Below, in pieces: positions 1-11,300 of a stretch of DNA of 64,000 nt. This stretch comes from Didymodactylos carnosus. Its lineage: Eukaryota; Rotifera; Eurotatoria; Philodinida; Philodinidae. The translations under genes were made by a program, and so were the position numbers. The notes beneath the pieces are model-generated. The model was not told the DNA's origin and made no database searches. It worked only from the letters and a program-made list of their open reading frames with translations. Positions within the stretch are counted from its first letter, which is position 1, and every line of letters begins with the position of its first letter. The stretch is taken from contig CAJNOQ010000115.1 of NCBI GenBank assembly GCA_905250885.1, forward strand, positions 1 to 64,000, read 5' to 3'.

Positions 1-31
1 TCGACCATGTCGAGTCTCGTGGCAATATTTG

Positions 32-462
32 TTTTTAGAAAAAGTTTTGAAAATCTACCGAAAAGCCAGTTTTACGAAAATTAGGGTTTTCAGGCTGTTT
101 TCACCTAATATTAAAAAATTCACTATTCGCTCACTAAACATCAGGACGAGTTCAAAATCTCAGGATATGATTAATGTTGTCCGCTGAATGTGATTATAAG
201 ATCGAAATCGAAAATCATATTTTTGTGAATAGCTTTTCCAGAAACCCTGTTGGAAAACCTTAGGGTTTTTTAAAATTTATTTTCAGGTCTTCTATAAACA
301 GGATATAGAATAGCTTAAATACTCCATATTCTGAAGATCTGAACTCGTCCTGATGTTTAGTGAGCGAATAGTGAATTTTTTAATATTAGGTGAAAACAGT
401 CTGAAAACTCTAATTTTCGTAAAACTGGCTTTTCGGTAGATTTTCAAAACTTTTTCTAAAAA
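32..462. repeat. Foldback inverted repeat, arms about 122 bp
   Basis: Bases 32-153 and 341-462 are reverse complements with only a few mismatches, around a spacer of about 187 bases. A 61-codon open frame on the minus strand lies across the right arm and is not credited as a gene. It resembles a small non-autonomous foldback transposon. No flanking target duplication was established. Confidence 0.8.
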
Positions 463-1303
463 AAATGAGAGAGACACTCTTTACTTTCGCTCGTTATGCC
501 ACCTGCTAATACTAAAGAGCTCTAAATATAGTAATAAATCAAAGAAATCACGTGGACAGGGATTGAGCCTGAGACTACTGGCTCTACGAATAAATGTCTT
601 TCAACAATTTTGCACAATGGATACAAAACTGATATGAAAGATAGTTAAGTCCGTGCATGCACGAGAAAAAAACAATTTTAGAATCGACACATCTTCAAAA
701 ATCACGTATTCCAAATAGCCCATACCTATGCTGACATAGAAAACAGTGCAAATTTTAATTTTCTGGAACATCTACGAGAGACTTTAAATTACTGTTTTAG
801 ATGCATAATAGGTCGACTATTGCGACTAAAACGGTGTGTGTTACGTACTTCAGTTTTTGTGTACGATAAATGACCTGTCTTGTTTCTCATCTACCACATT
901 TTTAAACACCATGACTGTACCACATATTGTTTTGAATCTAAAGTTGTTTGTTTCTGAGAAGATTTCCTTTTTTACGATTCCTCGTATGAATACAGCTTGT
1001 ATGTTTTAAAATAGTTCGATCTATTGAAAAGTTCTTTACATTACTTGAACCTGACCATTCGAATGACATATGAAAGAAGAGAAAACTGTAGGTAGGATCG
1101 CACCTAAATCCAAATGCAATTTTTTATTCACATTATATATTATCGTATGACAGGGAACAGGACTGTCTTTCTTGCTCTTCAAGCGAGCATAGTACCCTTG
1201 TTTTCTCGTTCACTCAAATAATATGAAGAAAAAGCAAGTTTATCATCACAGAAAAGTAAGAAATCTAAGAAGCAAAACAACACGACAAAAGATGAGACGA
1301 TTT
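463..1303. other. Intergenic, no gene seen
   Basis: AT-rich sequence between the foldback repeat and the 3' end of PSMD11. No convincing exon, RNA gene or repeat was recognised. The last 200 bases should hold the PSMD11 3' UTR on the minus strand. Confidence 0.6.
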
Positions 1304-3317
1304 CTACGATAATTTTTTTGTTTTTTGGAATAAAGTGTCGACAACTTTACTCATATTTTGTACGATAACAAGAGCATCTTGATACTGAGTATCGGATGGT
1401 GGTTCATCGAATATAATCAGTACGTCGCTACCTTGATCTAATATACCTGTTAAAAAAGAAGAGAATGTTCACTTTTGGCTACTTTTAATAAATATTATGA
1501 CATACCGCTAAATTTTTTATCAAGAATCATTTGTGATAGTTTTTTTTCAACAACATCCTAAAACCGATAGAATGTTATTATTTTCATACAGAGCGAAAAG
1601 ACAGTCGTCCATCTTACTTGTGGTAAATTTATTAACTGTGCTATGTGACCAATTTGTACATTAGAATAGGGTTCAATCAAACGACAAAGATTTTGCTCTA
1701 AAAGATTATCATATAATGTATCCAAATGTGAACGAACCATTGGATCATCTATTAATTCATCTTTATAATCTTTCAATGCCTAAACTTCAACACAATTTAA
1801 AGTCATTATTGAACGTTCTTTATCGGCTGAAAATCACATTACCTGTTGAAAATCAGCTAATGAACGTTTTTTACTGGCTTGAGCGACAGCTTTTATTGAT
1901 TCTACATCACGTCCAGTATATTTTAATGCCAATTTGACAGACATCAATGCATTAACATCATCAGATCTTAAGCCGAAATAGAAATAATTTGAGCGCTAGA
2001 ATTAGGACAAATCTTTTGATACCTACAGATTCATCATAACTTTGGATAATAGCATATATTTTAGTGCTATGACTGCTTTGTTACTATCAATCTGATCATA
2101 TCCTTCAAATGCTTCGTAAAAGTAAGAAAATGCGGTTTTAAAATCTTTATCTTCAGCTGCATGAAGAATGCCTGAAAGAAAGTATATACGACTGATGATT
2201 AAACTTAGACAATCTTAAAAAGGTAAACTAAGAGGGAAAAAAGCTCCTTTTAATCAGATTTACTGTCGAAAAATATAATACTGTATAGTAGCAAACGAAC
2301 CTGATTGCAAATCAAGACTGGATTGTAATTTTGGAGGTGTATAAATGCCATTTGCTGTTGTACGAGCGGATGTCAATGCTGCTCTAAAATTCAACATAAC
2401 ACAAAATAAATATACTTTTGCCATATTCTATGAAAAGTAATCAAAAAGAAGATGGTTACCTTGCTTTCGGTGTGTTACTTAGTGCAAAATACGTTTTGCT
2501 TTCCAGTAATTGTACTTCCACTAATAGTTGTTTATCATCTAATTTCTTCAACTCTTTAAGTAACTGTGAACCCAACTGAAGTGCTTCATTATAACGTTTT
2601 GTTTCATAATAAAGTGCAACAAGACGAGACTAAGAAAAATAAGAGCTATAATCAAGAAGAATGATGATGAGTAAAAATTGGTCGTACCTCTAATTCCTGC
2701 CGTAAAAATGTTCGATTTTCAGTTTTAGCCCATTCAATATTTTCTTGGCACAATCTGACCTACAACGATGCAACACGCTTGTTATAAAAACAAAAAAATA
2801 TTATGTAACGAATACATACTTCTTGACCAGTCCCAGCTTCCATATCAAGAAATAAATCAACTAGTGTACGAACAAGTTTAGCTGCTTTTGCTTTACTAAC
2901 ATGACCAAGAAATGGACGTGTTGTTTTTATCAACTCAGCTAAGGCTAGAAGCAATAGAGATCCTTTAATGTTTGTATTCTTACTGCCATAAATGTTCATA
3001 CCTTTTGCATCTTTTATCTCCTTAAACAATTTTCCCAACGCTAATATAGTCGTTTCTTTAATTCTAATCGAATCCTCATCATCTGATATAGTCTCGATCT
3101 GAACTAGAAGAACAAACAAAAAAGAACATTTACATTCTTTGAAAATTCTACTAAGTGTATATATACCAAGCTTTTGTAATATGTTTCTTGCAACTTTATA
3201 ATCTTTTGTTGCTAGAGCTGCTTCCGCCTCTTCTAATTCAATTTGTTCGCTTCGTTTTGGTGTGTCATCACTGGTAGCACGATTCGTATTTTGAAGTTCA
3301 TTTGTCGTCAACTTCAT
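1304..3317 (-). CDS. PSMD11: 26S proteasome non-ATPase regulatory subunit 11 (Rpn6)
   Basis: Lid subunit of the 19S regulatory particle that clamps the lid to the core and ATPase ring. Eleven exons give 442 residues (human about 422): 3167-3317, 3002-3103, 2820-2944, 2688-2759, 2460-2629, 2301-2383, 2027-2171, 1843-1966, 1618-1779, 1506-1557, 1304-1446, all with GT-AG introns and continuous frame. Recognition rests on long colinear matches to the family: [17 protein letters not shown], the [13 protein letters not shown] segment, YDNLLEQNL in the PCI domain, and the C-terminal [10 protein letters not shown] then [10 protein letters not shown] and QNMSKVVD. The ATG at 3317 was chosen because the upstream in-frame TTG is not a normal start. 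A splice acceptor lies 2 bases upstream of the ATG, suggesting trans-splicing. The second intron (2945-3001) is 57 bases, a multiple of three, and has no stop in frame. Confidence 0.95.
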
Positions 3318-3362
3318 GACTGATAATCTCAATTATCGAAAAAATGTTACAATCTAATACCA

Positions 3363-3436
3363 AAAACACGTGTAACTTTCTGACTTAAGTCTAGACTTAG
3401 TTAAGTCAAGCACTTTAGAATTTTTATGAAACAACC
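3363..3436. repeat. Partial copy of a short foldback element upstream of PSMD11
   Basis: The segment around ctgacttaagtctagac, followed by agttaagtc and a run ending in tatgaaa, matches one half of the complete foldback element at 51847-52012. Here only one arm remains, about 45 bases upstream of the PSMD11 start, inside what must be its promoter. Confidence 0.6.
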
Positions 3437-3544
3437 TCCTGATTTTATTATCAAAAAAGGAAAACTCTGAAACAATAATTTGATGGTTAGTCTATTATTA
3501 AAAGTTAAGAAAGAGTATGTTAGTATAAAAAGATTTTTTAACTA

Positions 3545-3822
3545 TCAGTTGTCTTTTTTTATACAAGCTTTATTCTATCAGAATACAAGCGGAAGAATAT
3601 TCCATTACAGTATTCTAAACTAAAACTATCGAAAAACACAATATCAGTTTTTGTACGAATAGAGATTCGAACATGTGAACTTAGCTTTGTAGTAAACTAC
3701 AAAACTAAATTCACCGTTCTGTATCTATATTCTGCATAACGATTGAAGTTGTGCAATCGACTCGATATTATCCGTAGTCATTTTTTTTGGTATGTTTTTC
3801 TGTGTTCTGTTTTTTTTAATAA
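3545..3822 (-). repeat. Dispersed SINE-like repeat, copy 1
   Basis: About 275 bases closely match (as reverse complement) 36965-37235 and more loosely 52912-53075. In element orientation the body carries a hairpin (tttgtagtttactacaaa) followed by gttcgaatctc, which resembles a tRNA/Pol III B box. It ends with a conserved 60-base tail holding ttccgcttgtattctgacag and aataaagc. A tRNA-derived SINE is the best guess; no clear A box was found. Confidence 0.6.
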
Positions 3823-4994
3823 AAACTATCTGTTATTCGCATCACTGATTGCTGTCTATCCATTGTGTTTAATTCTCTCTTTGATAATATAGCGATGATG
3901 TTATAGACAATGATCTGACTGTAAACAGGCAATAAAGCGTCTTATTGTCTAAAGCTATAAAATAAAACTTAATTAAACCTGTCATTAGATACTATCGTTA
4001 TAAGCCTGAAATTTACACTGGTTTCATTTCCAACTGATGAGATAAAAATAGTCTTATAGAAACAAAATGGTGCAAAGACGTAACCGCAAATAGGTAGTAT
4101 CGTGCTGATTCTACAGTAGAAAATGCAGGTGGGTACTGACGTATGTGATACTCATTCTTAAATCTAAAACCATACAAAACTTTATCTTCAGCTTAGAATA
4201 GCGTTTCTGATGAGAATCAAAACGTCTCGATATTCTTAGGGATCCGAACTTAGAGACGACAAGCGCGCGGCAAAACACACTAAACATGAAATACGTCGTT
4301 GATAGTACAATAAGGAAGAAACCTACAATGTTAGTATTACTTTTTTTAATTTTGATGAAATCAAACTTAAATACAAATGCGGGCACTCTTATTATAAGTG
4401 AAACTCTTCTACGTGAAGAACAAAAGTGACAGATCTAAGGCTTAGGCCTGTCACTGTTGTGTGCTTAGACACTGGATAGCTTAGAGTCTAAGCTATCCAG
4501 TACAGATTTCTGTTTTACCAGATTTCAACAGGAGCTAACCAACTAGAAAAGATTGGAAGACGCATGAATGTTTTATTATCTTAATTAAACAGATGTCCCC
4601 CGTAGCCACAAATACAATATCTGTTATTTCTGTTCTTTTTAAAAATACAAGGACTCGGCCTTATATCTTTCAATTGTTCATGCACTGTTTTACCTGAAAA
4701 ATTGACTTGGTTATTCATTTACTTTATTGGTAGGTTATGTTGACCCGGGGATAGTATCATCCATATTTCTATCACCGCCGTACAGAAGTAAGCAATTTAC
4801 ATTGGTTTTTAGATACCAATTAGATATGGCGATGAATCACGCTGTTATTTTTTTCTCAATGACGTAACGATCTCTTTAAGTTTTATTTCCACACCGTGTA
4901 TGCGCACAATTATTGTGTATATCCATCATGGTATCTTTTCTATATTTGTTGTGAAACTGTAAAATAATCAAGCGTAACTCTGCTCATTAGCAAA
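3823..4994. other. Intergenic region between divergent PSMD11 and M6
   Basis: Apart from the palindrome at 4471-4501, nothing specific was recognised. The minus-strand 91-codon frame at 4111-4386 has no features of a real protein. The region should contain the M6 promoter. Confidence 0.5.
4471..4501. repeat. 31-base perfect palindrome
   Basis: Two 15-base arms (actggatagcttaga and its reverse complement) surround a single base. It would form a very tight hairpin in RNA or cruciform DNA. It lies between the divergent PSMD11 and M6 genes. It may be the core of a decayed foldback element. Confidence 0.85.
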
Positions 4995-7315
4995 ATGATT
5001 CATGATGGTAAGTTAAATCTCCGTATAATGGAATTAGAACGAGTCCAACTAACATAATCACTGATGTCTACTTTCCAGATGATGGAAATCGGTTTTCTGA
5101 CCGAAGTAGAGAATTATGGTCTGAACGTATTGCTACCGAATCCCACTATAAACAAAATAGTGAGTATGAAAAAATGCTCTGATGTTTTCCATGAAATACT
5201 TGTCTGAATATTTTTCTGCTTTTCAGATTTTTTGAAATGTTGTGGAAGGTGTCCGTTCGCATCATTTCTCGCTTTCTTATTTACATTAACGGGTACTGGG
5301 ATATTCTGTGGTTGTATTTATCACGCATTAAAAATTACAATTGAAGCTGTGAACAACGCTTTTAAAATACAATATGTTGAAGTGGATTGGTAAATAATAT
5401 AACTTTACGCTTTATTTTTTAAATTTTCTTACTTAAATGAATAGTCTATAATAGGTAATAATCCTTCCTAAGATAGATAGATTAACTATTTGAATATTTC
5501 GAGACATGCTTAAACGGGTCATTCTTACATTCACCACTTTCGAACAAAGGATTAATTTATTCTTATTTAGGATTCGTATGACACGGTTGGGTGTTATCTT
5601 TGTTTCGGCTGTTATGTGTGGTTTATGTTTAATATTGTTAATTGTTGGATGTCTAGCGACTGGCGCTACTCGTCATCAAGTTTACACGGGTTTTCGTTCA
5701 AGATTAAGTGGACGAATAGCAACCGGATTTGTATGTGACTTTCAAGGCTTTTTTATTCGTATAATTTTCTGAAAAGTACTGGATTATATGCACCTGATCA
5801 TGAATCTTACGTTGGTTTTTGAACCAGACGCTGCTTTGATAGAGAAACCATTTAAAAGTGACATTTATACCTAAAAAAGTTTTTTTAAGTAGCGACTTCA
5901 CAGTTGTTTCAAAATAATAATTAGTGACAAAAACAGCGAAAATAAGTGACAAAATGACGGATCTATGCTTTGTTTTAGAACGGAATGAGACAATAATGTA
6001 AAAATCATAGAAGATAGACAACTTTTTTTGTTCTGATATACAGAAATACGTCTGCAAAACTATTGCGGTTAGGGACGTTGAACGTGAAGAACTAGAAGAT
6101 TTTGAGAAACTCACTGTGCGGTCCAGAAAAGGTGATGCTACTCGGCACTATTTTTGTAGATGTAATACATACAGAACAATATTTGGGCAAAGGTTGAGTT
6201 GAATCTAACCGTTGTTGTTACCCGTGCCAAGTTAAAATATGACTTTAATCAATTTTCGACTCAATTTTCTGACTTGACTTGGAGATTTTTTGAAAAGATT
6301 TGACTTGACTTCTAACTTCGCCTGTAAGAACAAGCCAAGTCATCAATTAAGGAAATCAGTTTTTTGCGGCAAATATTAGGGTAAAATACATGATTAGATC
6401 GGAAATTTCAATCCAGTATTAGATAAAAGTACTCTTCCACCGCAAAACTATGACTTAGACAATTCTCCAAAAACAATTATGAAGACAAAATCGAAGAAAA
6501 ATCCATTTGTTATCAACACAGTAGGCGAGTACTCAAGACTCCACAGTTATCTTAGGATAGAGAAAGGAACGAAATCTAATAAAATTTGAGCATTTTTCTA
6601 TGAAAAAAGAATTTCAAGTCATGACTTGCCTTGTCCGAGCTTGATTTATGACTTAAATACCCTGTGACTTGTCCAGGTCTGGATCCAAAACGATTTTATG
6701 ATTGTTTTTTATTTTAGTTTTCTATAGTTGTTTATTTATTATTTATAATATGGGTGATAACCACATTAGCCTTGGTTGTTCCATGTATTGGCTATTTTAT
6801 ACTAAATTATCGTTGTACAAAAGAAGTACGCACTGTTGAAACAGACCCATTATCTCCAACACGTTGTTTATGGCTTGGTCATTATGGTTTGAATATACCA
6901 AAACAAAGAAATGACCATACAGTTTGTCAAGAATCATTTGTTGAACTATGCAATCGAGTATGTACCTAATTCAGTTGTGTTGTAAGATCTAATTATGTCC
7001 TATCATTGTGTTTTCTAGACCACAGAAGCGGGTCCACGATACATTGGTAATGTTTTTTTTGACAATTATGTTCTTTTCTAAACTGATTTTTCTTATTTTA
7101 GCGGCTTTATGTGGTTCATTATTAGTTGTTCTAGGCTTGGTAGGTTGATATCGAAAATTAAATCAAAACAGATTTATATTTGTATTTTATGTCTTTAGCT
7201 TCATTTTTTGTGTTGCCTTGTCGCTAATTATGCACATATTAAAGACGGGATTAAATTACGCGATTATGAAGACGCTATTAAAGAAGAGTTAGAATTATCA
7301 AAATTAAATCGTTGA
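4995..7315 (+). CDS. M6 / proteolipid protein family tetraspan membrane protein
   Basis: Eight exons (4995-5007, 5079-5159, 5227-5389, 5571-5730, 6718-6957, 7019-7046, 7102-7139, 7199-7315) sum to 840 bases, giving 279 residues with frame kept throughout. Seen: four hydrophobic segments, a first one preceded by FLKCCGRCPFAS and containing FCGCIYHAL, a cysteine-bearing extracellular loop between segments 3 and 4, and a C-terminal LVANYAHIKDG then KLRDYEDAIKEE. These match GPM6A/PLP and Drosophila M6 (cysteine-rich start, FCGC, ANWAYVKD, KYEDIKSKEE). Family members sit in the plasma membrane and act in neurite growth, myelin or epithelial junctions. Exon 1 is only 13 bases and a splice acceptor lies 4 bases before the ATG. 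Intron 4 is 987 bases, unusually long here, and holds no credible gene. Confidence 0.85.
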
Positions 7316-8381
7316 CATGCAAATATATTTATACAATAGAAGAATGAACGATCATACTTTTTTAAACATTCCCATTTTATTCCTCTTTTGTCGTTTTTCA
7401 GATAACGATATTGCTTTCAATAATCGTCCTAATTACTCATTATGTTTGCATAATATTGCTTCCTTATTTTTGTGAGTGATTCTGTTTAATGAATCTAAAC
7501 AATGAAATATCAACATATGTCAGATGAGCGTTTTTCTCATGTAGAATTTATTTCTACTTGTTTAATGTCGCTTGTGAAAATCTTTGTTTTTTTCCATCAC
7601 AACTCAGGTTTCCATTTCCATCCGCAGTTTATATATATATAATATCAACGCTTTTTCTTTGCTCTATTTTACTCCTGATTTTCTATCGTTTAGTCTAGTT
7701 CTTTGCGTCTATTGTTTTCTGTCTTTGTAGATGCTGTATTCGTCCCTTGTTACCACCTACGTGCCTTTTTTCTCGTTTTATTAGAAACATGTATGGTGTA
7801 TTCCTTGACAAGTGTTACTTAAGAAACGCATCTTACTCCTTTCTCCCTCTCGTACACGCGCAGATCGATAGATCGATCTCCTCTATGTTTTAATATTTTT
7901 TTCATACGAATCAAATTTTTTTCTAGTTCTTGTGTTTTTGATACATCTGCATGTTAATAAAAAGAACACAGAGAACGATGTCGTAAATCAAATAGTTGAA
8001 ATAAGCAAAAAATTTGCTCTACACTTTTAAATCAATTTTTGTTATGTTTAGTACCTGTTCAATTATGAGAATGGAACTAAATCTTCAACTAAAATGAAGT
8101 TCTTTTTAAAATAAAACTTCAAAAAAAATCCATTAAAAATACTTAATAAGAATGCCTTGTTATGCATTATATAAAGAATCGGAATCCATGGTCATAGAAC
8201 ACATTCATCTAAGTTTGTTCTAATAGAGAGTCGCTTTCCTTTTTATTCCAAAATTTCTAGTTGTAATTCTCAAAAATCTTTTTTTATATTTCAGATTGTA
8301 TTTCAACATTTTTATTCTATTCTATTTTCTAATCCATGTGCATCTTCCTCTCCATAATGATAGTTATGTTTTTATGCAATC
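7316..8381. other. Intergenic, T-rich, M6 to VPS13D
   Basis: Strongly T-rich sequence with no exon. A pyrimidine-rich tract ending in a CAG acceptor at 8292-8294 lies 87 bases upstream of the VPS13D ATG and could be a 5' UTR intron acceptor or trans-splice site. Confidence 0.5.
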
Positions 8382-11300
8382 ATGTTTGAAACTATCATTG
8401 CATCGGTACTACAAGGTTATGTTGCACGATATGTGAATATCAATGCCGATCAATTATCTGTTCAATTACTCTATGGACGTCCAATTATCGTTGAAAATTT
8501 GACATTCAATAAAGATACATTAAATAATGATCTACAAAAAAAATTAAAATTACCAATTGAAATTGAATTTTTACATGTTGGAAAAATAGAATGTTCATTT
8601 CAATGGTCATCATTATTTTTTCGTTCATCATCAACAGCATTAAAAATAAAAATTGAACATGTTTACATTATTGTCAAACCTATACAACTTGATGAAAAGG
8701 ATGATGATGAATCAAATCAAGTTATTGATCAAGAAACAATTTTTCAAATGAATAAAAATGATTTGGAGCAAGTCGAACAACAATGGCAAAAAGAATTTGA
8801 ATTTTTAGGAGAAGTAAGTATACAATATTCTGACACAGGTATTATAATTAGATATGTATCAGTTTTAAAACTAATATATGTCTAAGAGAAATATTTCATC
8901 TGTTATCAACTTATATGTAATTGAATCATTCTTAATTTTTTATATTTTATTTAGGTTAAACCAACATCCATATGGGGATTGAAACGTTTGTCTTTATCTA
9001 TCATAGAAAAAGTACAAATACAAATAAATGATGTTCATGTGCGTTACGAAAGTTATTCGATAACAAATATTCCCTATGCTCTTGGTTTACTATTTGATAG
9101 TATTCAGATATCTAATGAAACAGCAAAAGATCAACCATCATCAACAGACAATAGTAATATTAGTCAAAAAGTATTTCAAATAAATGGTTTAGCTGTTTAT
9201 ATTGATGATAATATTGAAAATATTCATCAACATGAACAAAGTCAAATATTAACATTAATGCGTTCATTTTCTTCTCAACATTCCTATATTTTATTACCAA
9301 CAAGTTCAATGAAAATTTATCTTGTACAAAATCATTTAAAATCATCAATAACAAATCGAAAACAAGCACGATACGAATTAGAATTTATTTTAAATGATAT
9401 AAATCTTAAATGTGATATTAAACAAATACAAATTCTATTGGATGTAATACGTTTTATTCAATTTTATAATTTTCATCGAAATTATGTTACGGATCCAAGT
9501 CGACCAAAAACAAAAATAATTGGCAATATCAAACAATGGTGGCATTATATTACATTAGTTATTATTCGAACACAAAATTATTTAAAATCACCAACAAATA
9601 CCGATGCTCAAACTTCATCATCATCTACTACACGATTTTGGTTTAATCGTAAAATATTGCTTTATCGTTTACATCAAGTGATTATTTATAAAAATCTATA
9701 TCGTACATATTTAGATAATAAATATCTTAAACGATTACCCGTTCTTACAGAATCTAAACAATTACAAATGGACGAAATTGAACATGAATTTGATCATGAT
9801 TGTTTACTAAAAATACGTCGAGCTATATTTAGAAGTCGGGCTAATGAACACTTTAGTTCAACGAGAATTCAAAAGAAATTACAACAATCCACACCGATAG
9901 GTAGATATGCCAGTTTTATTTGCTACATTAATAGACACTTATTCATATGAAGCGATCTAGAAACAAAGAGGTGACCGAGTAGAATTGCTCGTTGTTTACA
10001 AGCTGAAATGACTGATTTAAAGATATGATTTAACTGTTTTGAATATAGATATTTTCTTTTTAAGCTAACAACAGTGTAGATGCTTCTCAGTCACAAGACA
10101 CATCGTCTTCCTGGTACGTTGGCTATGCCAAATGGTGCAGTACAAAAATGCTGGATTTGTTGAAGACAAAATCAACCGATGTTGGTGTTTCTGCATTATC
10201 TACGACACCATTGACGACATCATCAACAACCACACTCAATGAACATGACAAAGAATTGCAGGAACAATTAAATACATTTATTGCTCATTCATTAGAAGAT
10301 GAAGACTTATCACAGAAACGACGTGATGCATTACTATTGCGTTTAAAGTTCTTACTAAAATCGGTACAATTGGATTTACTAAGCGAATCGAACACATCGA
10401 TTAAGTCCGTATTGTTTAAGTTTAATTTGAATGATGTTTCAATATTAACAGAGTTAAGACCAAGGTCAAGATCAGTATTATTTTATCTGAGATTAGATGA
10501 TCTTAATGTTCGTGATTGCGTAAGAGAAGATGCATTTTCAATGATTATTTCTCCTAAACAGCGTCAGCAACAACAAACTGGAAATAATGGGTAAGAAAAG
10601 GCGAAAATAATGTTTACCTACTTGTTATTCTTGATAGATACTCTTGTTTAACAGTCATACAGGATTCCAGGAAGGATCTAATAGTCTCTTTCAGCTCTAA
10701 TCTTACTTGTGGTAAAAAAGAAAGAGAGAGCGTCACTTATACTTACTGCTTAATTTATCTTGTTTGATAGCGGGAACAATTTTCAACATAACTGTCAAGT
10801 TTATAAGTTCTAAACAACGTTTCATGTAAATTTAGTTCTGTTAATCAACAATCATCTCATCGAGCACCTGTATTCGAATTATCGTATGAAAGAAATCCAT
10901 TGAATATACAACAACAACAGCCTCTACAACAATTGCCGTCAAAAACTAAATCTTTGCCTCGTCTTTCATTTTCGATTGCTATTCGAAGTCGTGGTTTATG
11001 TTTTGTCTGTTGTCCATATTCTCTTGATCGTTTTCATCAATTTATGTCATCAGTATTTCAACCTGTTACTCAAACACCGATCGAATCAATTCCAACAACA
11101 TCAATTATTCAGACTGCAAAACATCATTGGACACAACTGAAAGATCGTACAACAAAACAACTTAAATTTGCATTTGATCAAATGTTTTCTAATAATACAA
11201 CAAGAAAGATAAGTAATTCACCTTATAAATATATCAAACAATATCGTCGGAGATCTAAAAAGAAATTCGATATCTATCTTGATATTTATGCTCCACAAAT

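Noticed and set aside
540-600. tRNA-like words (ggattgagcctgagac)
   Set aside because: No cloverleaf could be drawn; no conserved A box.
5704-6114. 136-codon minus-strand frame
   Set aside because: Lies in the long intron of the M6 gene, low-complexity, no family resemblance.
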